Assembly: GCA_030263805.2 (NCBI GenBank)
Contig: CP136010.1
Location: forward strand, 2,185,001 to 2,249,000
DNA length: 64,000 nt
Direction: 5' to 3'
Source: Pseudomonas sp. FeN3W
GTDB lineage: Bacteria > Pseudomonadota > Gammaproteobacteria > Pseudomonadales > Pseudomonadaceae
A model generated the notes under the pieces. It had not been told where the DNA came from. It was given only the letters and a program-made list of their open reading frames with translations, and made no database searches. This document shows, one piece after another, positions 53,671-64,000 of the stretch (position 1 is its first letter; every line of letters begins with the position of its first letter). A program made the position numbers and the translations under genes.

Positions 53671-54735
53671 TCAGCCGTGGTACTGCGCGGACAGTTCGTG
53701 CACCGATTCGATGAAGGCGCCGGCATGGGCTGGATCGACTTCCGGCGTGATGCCGTGGCCCAGGTTGAACACGTGGCCATTGCCATGACCGAAGCTCGCC
53801 AGAATACGCGCGACCTCGGCGCGGATGGCGTCGGGCTTGGCATAGAGCACGCTCGGGTCCATGTTGCCCTGCAGCGCGACCTTGTCGCCGACGCGGCGGC
53901 GTGCCTCGCCGATATCACAGGTCCAGTCCAGCCCCAGCGCCTCGACGCCCGAGTCGGCCATCGATTCCAGCCAGAGGCCGCCGCCCTTGGTGAACAGGAT
54001 GACCGGCACACGGCGGCCGTCATGCTCGCGAATCAGGCCATCGACGATCTTGCGCATGTAGGCCAGGGAGAACTCCTGATAGGCCGCCGCCGACAGGCTG
54101 CCACCCCAGGAATCGAAGATCTGCACCGCCTGGGCACCGGCGAGGATCTGCCCATTGAGGTAGCTGGTGACCGACTGCGCCAGCTTGTCCAGCAGGGCGT
54201 GCATCGCCTGCGGGTTCTCGTAGAGCATGGCCTTGGACTTGCGGAAGTCCTTCGACGAGCCGCCCTCGACCATGTAGGTCGCCAGGGTCCACGGACTGCC
54301 GGAGAAACCGATCAGCGGCACGCGGCCATTGAGCTCGCGGCGGATGGTGCGCACTGCGTCCATCACATAGCCCAGATCCTTCTCCGGATCGGGGATCGGC
54401 AGCGCCTCGATGTCCGCAACGGTGCTCACCACCTTCTTGAAGCGCGGCCCCTCGCCGGTCTCGAAGTACAGACCCAAGCCCATGGCGTCCGGCACGGTGA
54501 GGATGTCGGAGAACAGGATCGCGGCATCCAGCGGATAGCGCTCCAGCGGCTGCAGCGTCACCTCGCAGGCGAGTTCGGGGTTCATGCACAGGCTCATGAA
54601 GTCACCGGCCTTGGCGCGGCTGGCCCGGTACTCGGGCAGATAGCGGCCAGCCTGGCGCATCATCCACACCGGGGTGACGTCAACAGGCTGCTTGAGCAGG
54701 GCACGAAGGAAGCGGTCGTTCTTCAGGGCGGTCAT
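53671..54735 (-). CDS. hemE: uroporphyrinogen decarboxylase
   Basis: A 354-residue enzyme, the standard HemE length. The signature VWMMRQAGRYLPEYR near the N-terminus, the SDILTVPDAMGLGL segment with the catalytic Asp and GFSGSPWTLATYMVEGG are present. It removes four carboxyl groups from uroporphyrinogen III in haem synthesis. The ATG at 54735 gives the usual MTALKNDRFLRALL. It lies downstream of gltBD as in other pseudomonads, separated by a terminator. Confidence 0.98.
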   Translation of the reverse strand: MTALKNDRFLRALLKQPVDVTPVWMMRQAGRYLPEYRASRAKAGDFMSLCMNPELACEVTLQPLERYPLDAAILFSDILTVPDAMGLGLYFETGEGPRFKKVVSTVADIEALPIPDPEKDLGYVMDAVRTIRRELNGRVPLIGFSGSPWTLATYMVEGGSSKDFRKSKAMLYENPQAMHALLDKLAQSVTSYLNGQILAGAQAVQIFDSWGGSLSAAAYQEFSLAYMRKIVDGLIREHDGRRVPVILFTKGGGLWLESMADSGVEALGLDWTCDIGEARRRVGDKVALQGNMDPSVLYAKPDAIRAEVARILASFGHGNGHVFNLGHGITPEVDPAHAGAFIESVHELSAQYHG

Positions 54736-54785
54736 GGCAGGGTTCCAGCGTAAAAGTGCCGTGCATTGTCGCAAAGCGGAAAAAA

Positions 54786-54815
54786 AAAGGCACGGCGAGC
54801 GCCGTGCCTTTTATC
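54786..54815. terminator. terminator downstream of gltD
   Basis: AAGGCACGGC and GCCGTGCCTT form a stable hairpin (AAGGCACGGCGAGCGCCGTGCCTT) preceded on the plus strand by eight A and so followed by U on the minus-strand transcript. It can end gltBD transcription before the hemE promoter. Confidence 0.8.
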
Positions 54816-54841
54816 CCGGGTCTTGATTCAGGTCAGACAGC

Positions 54842-54889
54842 GCAAGCTGCAAGCTGCAAGCTGCAAGCTGCAAGCTGCAAGCTGCAAGC
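54842..54889. repeat. heptamer tandem repeat GCAAGCT
   Basis: GCAAGCT is repeated six times exactly, with a seventh partial copy, in the gap between hemE and gltD. Related words (AAGCTTGTGGCTTGCAGCTTGAAGC) in inverted sense occur at 55032-55057, so the gap can fold. The rest of 54736-55062 (327 bp) has no gene; a TAGGATGGATGTCG/ACATCCACC segment at 54895-54922 looks like a dispersed intergenic repeat. Confidence 0.8.
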
Positions 54890-55062
54890 GAGCGTAGGAT
54901 GGATGTCGTTTTTTACATCCACCGTGGCTTCGCTCGTCGGATCAGTGTCAGGGGCGGCGCCTAACGCCTGTCAAGCTTTTCTCTTGAAGCCTGTGGCCTG
55001 AAGCCTGCCGCTGCTTTTCCCGCTTTTACTTGAAGCTTGTGGCTTGCAGCTTGAAGCTGCCT

Positions 55063-56481
55063 TCAGACGCCAAGGTAATCCATGATTCCCTCGGCAGCCT
55101 GACGACCCTCGAAGATCGCCGTCACTACCAGATCGGAACCGCGGACCATATCGCCGCCGGCGAAGATCTTGGGATTGCTGGTCTGGTGCTTGAACTTGCC
55201 CACCTCGGGCGCGACAACGCGGCCCTGGTTGTCGATCTGAATGCCCTGAGCTTCGAACCACGGTGCCGGGCTCGGGCGGAAACCGAAGGCGATGACCACC
55301 GCATCGGCCGGCAGCACCTGCTCGGAACCGGGAATCGGCTCGGGGCTGCGGCGGCCGCGGGCATCCGGCGCGCCGAGACGCGTCTCGACCACTTTCACAC
55401 CTTCGACCTTGCCTTCGCCGACGATGGCGATGGGTTGGCGGTTGAAGAGGAACTTCACGCCCTCTTCCTTGGCGTTCTTCACTTCGCGGCGCGAACCCGG
55501 CATGTTCGCCGCATCGCGGCGGTAGGCACAGGTCACGCTCTTGGCGCCCTGGCGGATGGAAGTGCGGTTGCAGTCCATCGCGGTATCACCACCGCCCAGC
55601 ACCACGACCCTCTTGCCCTTCATGTCGATGAAGTCTTCGGCAGACTTCTCGAAGCCGAGGTTGCGGTTGACGTTGGCGATGAGGAAATCCAGTGCGTCGT
55701 ACACACCCGGCAGGTCTTCCCCGGGGAAGCCGCCCTTCATGTAGGTGTAGGTGCCCATGCCCATGAACACGGCGTCGTAATCGGCCAGCAGCTGGTCGAT
55801 GCTGATGTCCTTGCCCACCTCGGTGTTCAGACGGAACTCGATGCCCATGCCGCCGAAGATTTCGCGACGACGGCTGAGCACGGTCTTTTCCAGCTTGAAT
55901 TCGGGAATGCCGAAGGTCAGCAGGCCACCGATCTCAGGGTTCTTGTCGAACACCACCGGCGTCACGCCGTTGCGCACGAGGATATCGGCGCAACCGAGGC
56001 CTGCCGGACCGGCACCGATGATCGCGACCTTCTTGCCGGTCGGCTTGACCTTGGACATGTCCGGCCGCCAACCCATGGCGAAGGCGGTATCGGCGATGTA
56101 CTTCTCCACCGAGCCGATGGTCACCGCACCGAAACCGTCGTTCAGCGTGCAGGCACCCTCGCAGAGGCGGTCCTGCGGACAGACGCGGCCGCAGACTTCC
56201 GGCAGGGTGTTGGTCTGGTGCGCCAGCTCGGCAGCAGCGAGGATGTTGCCCTCGGAGACCAGCTTGAGCCAGTTGGGAATGTAGTTGTGCACCGGGCACT
56301 TCCACTCGCAATAGGGGTTGCCGCAACCCAGGCAGCGGTGGGCCTGTTCGCAGGCCTGCTGCGGCTTGAAGGGTTCGTAGATCTCGACGAACTCCTTTTT
56401 GCGCTGGCGCAGCAGTTTCTTCTTCGGATCCTTGCGCCCGACCTCGATGAACTGGAAGTCGTTATTCAGACGTTCAGTCAT
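55063..56481 (-). CDS. gltD: glutamate synthase (NADPH) small subunit
   Basis: A 472-residue protein of standard length. The N-terminal Fe-S part has CLGCGNPYCEWKCPVHN, then an FAD motif (IIGAGPAGLGCADIL) and an NADPH motif (VLGGGDTAMDCNRTS). It takes electrons from NADPH and passes them to GltB for glutamate formation from glutamine and 2-oxoglutarate. The ATG at 56481 is used for the usual MTERLNNDFQFIEVGR; an earlier ATG is less likely. Confidence 0.97.
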   Translation of the reverse strand: MTERLNNDFQFIEVGRKDPKKKLLRQRKKEFVEIYEPFKPQQACEQAHRCLGCGNPYCEWKCPVHNYIPNWLKLVSEGNILAAAELAHQTNTLPEVCGRVCPQDRLCEGACTLNDGFGAVTIGSVEKYIADTAFAMGWRPDMSKVKPTGKKVAIIGAGPAGLGCADILVRNGVTPVVFDKNPEIGGLLTFGIPEFKLEKTVLSRRREIFGGMGIEFRLNTEVGKDISIDQLLADYDAVFMGMGTYTYMKGGFPGEDLPGVYDALDFLIANVNRNLGFEKSAEDFIDMKGKRVVVLGGGDTAMDCNRTSIRQGAKSVTCAYRRDAANMPGSRREVKNAKEEGVKFLFNRQPIAIVGEGKVEGVKVVETRLGAPDARGRRSPEPIPGSEQVLPADAVVIAFGFRPSPAPWFEAQGIQIDNQGRVVAPEVGKFKHQTSNPKIFAGGDMVRGSDLVVTAIFEGRQAAEGIMDYLGV

Positions 56482-56532
56482 TTCAAAACCTCTCAACAGC
56501 GGCCGTAGACGATACATACGGCTGCAAGACAA

Positions 56533-61035
<4,503 letters not shown>

Positions 61036-61165
61036 AGGCACTCCACCAGCTAAATGCGTTGTAAATCAACCCCTTATTGACGGGCAGAGACTCACCCCGT
61101 CATTCACGTGGGCAAAAGGGGGAGCAGTTTACAAAGCCAGCTAGAGCGACACAATTTATTTTTGC

Positions 61166-61207
61166 AAGCCCCAAAAAGGTGCATTGCGCACTTTTTTGGG
61201 GCGTTTT
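61166..61207. terminator. bidirectional terminator between the DamX-like gene and gltB
   Basis: GCCCCAAAAAGGTGC and GCACTTTTTTGGGGC form a long hairpin with T runs on both sides of its apical stem and after its base. It lies at the 3' end of the DamX-like gene and can stop transcripts before gltB. Confidence 0.7.
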
Positions 61208-61208
61208 T

Positions 61209-62819
61209 CTAACGAGACTGTTTGATTTCCTGTTGCACGCTTGCCAAATTTCGTATCCACGGCTTGCCAGTCTGCAACGAAGCGGGCAGCGTCTTGACCG
61301 CCGCAACCGCAGCAGCACGATTCGCGAAGTTGCCATAAGTCACGACGTAGAGCGGCTTGCCTTCGTGAACCTTGACGAAGTATCGGTAGTTGCCGCCATG
61401 CTGCTGGACGAGGGCCTGAGCATTCTTCTCGACACGGGTTCCCAGGATTTGAACCAGATAATTGCTTCCCGGCTGGCTCGCATACCAAGCGCCATTGGTT
61501 GAACCCGAGGGAGTTGCTACAGCAGGCGCACGCTCTGCGGCATTCGGCCGCACCTGGGGTGACGCGGGAGCCGGAGCAGGTGCAGCAACTTGCGGAGCGG
61601 GTGCAGGTGCGGGCTGAACACGCTCGCTCGGTGCTGGTGCTGGTGCTGGTGCTGGTGCTGGTGCTGGTGCTGGTGCTGGTGCTGGTGCTGGTGCTGGTGC
61701 TGGTGCTGGTGCCGGAATTGTAGGGGCGGCGGCATTCGCGGTGGGCCTGCCGCTCTCGTCCTCGCTCTCGCCACCAGCCGCAGCTGCCAGCGGCTCACGC
61801 ACCACCGGCTGTGCGTCGCCCCCCAGCGGCAGGGACAACGGCCGCTCTTGCCCATCGAACTCGATGGCAGTCGGGTCCTGCTCCCCGGTCTCAGCAACCG
61901 GCCCCGAGGCAGACGAGCCATCGAGCGGCAGGGAGGTCACTTCAGGGACCGACGGGCGCTCGGAATCGCCGCCACGCAAGAAAAGAAAGCCGACGGCTAT
62001 AAGTACAAGCACTGCGACTACAGCGACCAAATGTTTTTTTGGTAGCGGAAATCCGATACCGCCCGATTTCCGCCGCCCGCGCTTGCTTTGCATCGCGGCG
62101 ATGAGCTCGTCTCGAGCCAACTGATTGATCGCCCCCGGCCAACCACCAGACTGCTCATGGATACGTCCGATCTGCTCTTCGCTCAGACACTCGAGGCCGC
62201 TACCAGCCCCCTCGAGTCGCAAAGCCAGATACTCTCTGGTTTCATCCTCTTCATACGGTTGCAGCGCGATGGCATGGTAGCGCTCCTCGCCATCACTCAA
62301 GGCCTCGAGCCGCCCGCTGAGCGCAGACTCACCGAACAGGAACACATGCGGCCGGGCCTCAGGGGTGCCCGTAGACAGACGCAAAAGAGTCTCCACCGCA
62401 GCACCGGTCAACTGCTCGGCGTCATCCACCAGCAGGTAGACTTCCTGGCCCGTCAGCGCCAGCTGGACCACCTGCGCCATCACGCCGTCAAAATCGGCGT
62501 CCTGGCTGTTCAGGGCTTGGGCGATCTGCGCCAGCAGCGCGCTCGCGTCCATCGTAGCCTGAGGGGTAATGACCACGCTCTGAACCGCCTGCTTGTTGCT
62601 ACTGGCAACCAGCGCCTGACGCAACAAGGTTTTGCCACTTCCCTCCGGCCCCGTCACTAGCAGCAGCAGCTGGCTGTAGCGCGCCAGATGATGAAGCTGC
62701 CCAAGCACCGGCTTGCGCTGCGCGGGAAAGAATTTGAAGCCCGGCACGCGGGCAGCAAACGGGTCATGGCTGAAGCCATAGTGATTCAGAAACGCGTCGT
62801 CCGCAGACAAACTGGTCAT
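61209..62819 (-). CDS. damX: DamX-like protein: AAA ATPase, membrane segment, Ala-Pro repeat, SPOR domain
   Basis: A 536-residue protein. The N-terminal ATPase has Walker A TGPEGSGKTLLRQAL and Walker B VYLLVDDAEQL. One membrane segment follows (HLVAVVAVLVLIAVGFLFL, ~272-290), then a periplasmic linker with a long Ala-Pro repeat (~385-415) and a C-terminal SPOR domain (NYLVQILGTRVEKNAQALVQQ, YFVKVHEGKPLYVVTYGNF). SPOR domains bind denuded glycan at the division site. The gene lies between aroB and gltB as in other pseudomonads. The N-terminal ATPase is typical for this genus but lacking in E. coli DamX. Confidence 0.9.
   Translation of the reverse strand: MTSLSADDAFLNHYGFSHDPFAARVPGFKFFPAQRKPVLGQLHHLARYSQLLLLVTGPEGSGKTLLRQALVASSNKQAVQSVVITPQATMDASALLAQIAQALNSQDADFDGVMAQVVQLALTGQEVYLLVDDAEQLTGAAVETLLRLSTGTPEARPHVFLFGESALSGRLEALSDGEERYHAIALQPYEEDETREYLALRLEGAGSGLECLSEEQIGRIHEQSGGWPGAINQLARDELIAAMQSKRGRRKSGGIGFPLPKKHLVAVVAVLVLIAVGFLFLRGGDSERPSVPEVTSLPLDGSSASGPVAETGEQDPTAIEFDGQERPLSLPLGGDAQPVVREPLAAAAGGESEDESGRPTANAAAPTIPAPAPAPAPAPAPAPAPAPAPAPAPAPAPSERVQPAPAPAPQVAAPAPAPASPQVRPNAAERAPAVATPSGSTNGAWYASQPGSNYLVQILGTRVEKNAQALVQQHGGNYRYFVKVHEGKPLYVVTYGNFANRAAAVAAVKTLPASLQTGKPWIRNLASVQQEIKQSR
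61630..61713. repeat. hexamer tandem repeat GGTGCT x14 inside the DamX-like gene
   Basis: Fourteen exact copies of GGTGCT (84 bp) encode an uninterrupted Ala-Pro run on the minus strand, followed by a degenerate copy (GGTGCC). Perfect identity of all units points to recent expansion. Changes in copy number would keep the frame and only alter linker length. Confidence 0.92.
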
Positions 62820-62829
62820 GGAAATTTTC

Positions 62830-63933
62830 TTATGCTCCCAGGTGTTCCGTCATTGCACCGTAATTGGCGCTCAAGGTGGTATCCAGCACGTTGCGAGGGA
62901 AGTCCCCGGTCACAACTGCCTCGCCCATTTGCCGTAACAAAACCAGGCGTAGCCGACCGTCCAGAACCTTCTTGTCGACGGCCATGTGCTCGAGAAAGTC
63001 CTGCGGCTTCATCTGCGCAGGAGGCACGACCGGAAGCGCCGCGCGCTGCAGCAATCTGATGGCCCGATCACGATCCATCCGCGTGATCCAGCCCAGCTGA
63101 CAAGACATCTCCAACGCCATCACGGTTCCCGCCGCTACAGCCTCTCCATGCAACCAGACGCCATAGCCCATATGAGTTTCTATCGCGTGGCCAAATGTGT
63201 GACCTAGATTGAGAATTGCGCGCACGCCGGACTCGCGCTCATCAGCGTTCACTACCTTGGCCTTTGCAGCGCAGGAGCGATGGATCGCTTCCGTCAGCAC
63301 CGCAGAATCAAGCGCTCGAAGTCGATCAATATTTGCCTCAAGCCACCCAAGGAAGGGCTCATCGCAAATAAGTCCATACTTGATCACCTCAGCCAGCCCA
63401 GCAGAAAGCTCACGAGACGGTAATGTCTTCAGGGTCGCGGTATCGATGATGACCGCTCGGGGCTGATAGAACGCCCCGATCATGTTTTTGCCTAGAGGGT
63501 GATTGATACCGGTCTTGCCGCCAACCGAAGAATCCACTTGCGACAGCAGCGTGGTGGGAACCTGGATGAAGTCCACGCCGCGCTGATAGCTGGCCGCGGC
63601 ATAGCCCGCCATGTCACCAATGACGCCACCACCCAGTGCGATGACAGTAGTATTGCGGTCGTGCCTGGCTCCGAGCAGAGCGTCGAAGATCAGCTGCAGG
63701 GTTTGCCAATTCTTGTGCTCTTCTCCGTCGGGAAGAATCACCGGAGTGACAGCGTAGTCGGAAAGGGTCTGAGTCAGTCGATCGAGATATAGCGGCGCAA
63801 CGGTTTCGTTGGTGACAACGGCCACCTGTCGACCACGGATCCTGTCGGAAAACAGCTCGGCGCAATCGATCAACCGCTCGCCAATATGAATGGGATAGCT
63901 ACGCTCACCGAGATCGACCTGAAGAGTCTGCAT
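62830..63933 (-). CDS. aroB: 3-dehydroquinate synthase
   Basis: A 367-residue enzyme of standard length. NAD-binding and active-site motifs are visible: ILPDGEEHKNWQTLQ, ALGGGVIGDMAGYAAASYQRGVDFIQVPTTLLSQVDSSVGGKTGIN, LNLGHTFGHAIE. It forms 3-dehydroquinate in the shikimate pathway. It is followed (10 bp) by the DamX-like gene and preceded by aroK, as in many gammaproteobacteria. Confidence 0.98.
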   Translation of the reverse strand: MQTLQVDLGERSYPIHIGERLIDCAELFSDRIRGRQVAVVTNETVAPLYLDRLTQTLSDYAVTPVILPDGEEHKNWQTLQLIFDALLGARHDRNTTVIALGGGVIGDMAGYAAASYQRGVDFIQVPTTLLSQVDSSVGGKTGINHPLGKNMIGAFYQPRAVIIDTATLKTLPSRELSAGLAEVIKYGLICDEPFLGWLEANIDRLRALDSAVLTEAIHRSCAAKAKVVNADERESGVRAILNLGHTFGHAIETHMGYGVWLHGEAVAAGTVMALEMSCQLGWITRMDRDRAIRLLQRAALPVVPPAQMKPQDFLEHMAVDKKVLDGRLRLVLLRQMGEAVVTGDFPRNVLDTTLSANYGAMTEHLGA

Positions 63934-63956
63934 GGGGCCCCCAATAATAAAGGGGT

Positions 63957-64000
63957 CTAGGATAGCGCAGATTCATCTCGGCTTTCACGAGGCGGCAAAG
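63957..64000 (-). CDS. aroK: shikimate kinase, C-terminal end only
   Basis: On the minus strand the frame reads LPPRESRDESALS and stops at 63957. LPPR is close to the usual C-terminus of pseudomonad AroK, and aroK is expected directly upstream of aroB. Only 13 codons are in the window, so the call leans on context. Confidence 0.5.
   Translation of the reverse strand, partial: LPPRESRDESALS

Noticed and set aside
54842..54889. CRISPR array
   Set aside because: The 7-nt units are directly joined with no unique spacers, and no cas genes are in the window.
61630..61713. CRISPR or other repeat array in the DamX-like gene
   Set aside because: It is a simple hexamer repeat inside a coding frame, encoding Ala-Pro.

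Overview
The window looks like a GC-rich gammaproteobacterial chromosome of the Pseudomonas/Stutzerimonas group. The right edge carries the conserved Pseudomonas order aroK-aroB-damX-gltB-gltD-hemE, codon use is strongly GC3-rich, and many genes are closest in motif detail to pseudomonad families. This assignment is inference from gene content and order; no search was run. LAYOUT. 1-13.87 kb looks like the right part of an integrated element. It holds the 3' part of a WYL protein, a divergent tyrosine recombinase, and a catabolic locus: a TRAP transporter (dctP-Q-M) with an amidohydrolase, divergent from a single ORF that joins a GntR/FCD regulator to a second, paralogous amidohydrolase. A LysR regulator and a large FAD/Fe-S dehydrogenase follow, then an AlpA-type regulator and a phage-type integrase. 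The segment ends at a 45-nt tRNA 3' fragment (CAU anticodon loop to CCA) that marks an attachment site. 13.9-17.4 kb is a decay zone: a Fic gene frameshifted at its catalytic His codon, a NERD/zinc-ribbon gene with two mutually compensating frameshifts, and an IS5-family element in the NERD 3' end. 17.6-29.7 kb is a dicarboxylate catabolic block. The minus-strand run is enoyl-CoA hydratase, 3-hydroxyacyl-CoA dehydrogenase, thiolase, type III CoA-transferase, tctC-tctB-tctA and etfB-etfA. Divergent to it are an IclR regulator and an acyl-CoA dehydrogenase, with two matching palindromes in the shared promoter region. Together the genes can take up a dicarboxylate, activate it with CoA and beta-oxidise it; an adipate-like substrate giving acetyl-CoA and succinyl-CoA fits best. 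29.7-33.8 kb has a decayed LysR fragment, an SLC13/TrkA-C permease, an O-acetylhomoserine sulfhydrylase-like enzyme and thioredoxin 2. 34.0-50.8 kb is a tightly overlapping aryl polyene (APE) biosynthesis cluster of about 19 genes. It has a type II polyketide synthase (ketosynthases, chain-length factor, two ACPs, ketoreductase, dehydratases), an acyl-ACP ligase fused to a dehydratase domain, an aromatic ammonia lyase, acyl- and glycosyltransferases, an MMPL/LolA-like/lipoprotein export set, and a flavoenzyme with full halogenase signatures. The lyase is broken by an exact 8-bp tandem duplication. 50.9-53.6 kb has a small hypothetical gene and a divergent LysR/YnfM-like MFS pair. 53.6-64 kb is core genome: hemE, gltD, gltB (with a 1-bp loss near its 3' end), a DamX-like SPOR protein with a long Ala-Pro hexamer repeat, aroB and the end of aroK. 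CAVEAT. Five reading-frame lesions occur in the window. At least one (the 8-bp duplication) is not a typical sequencing error, but the single-base losses in C or G runs could be.
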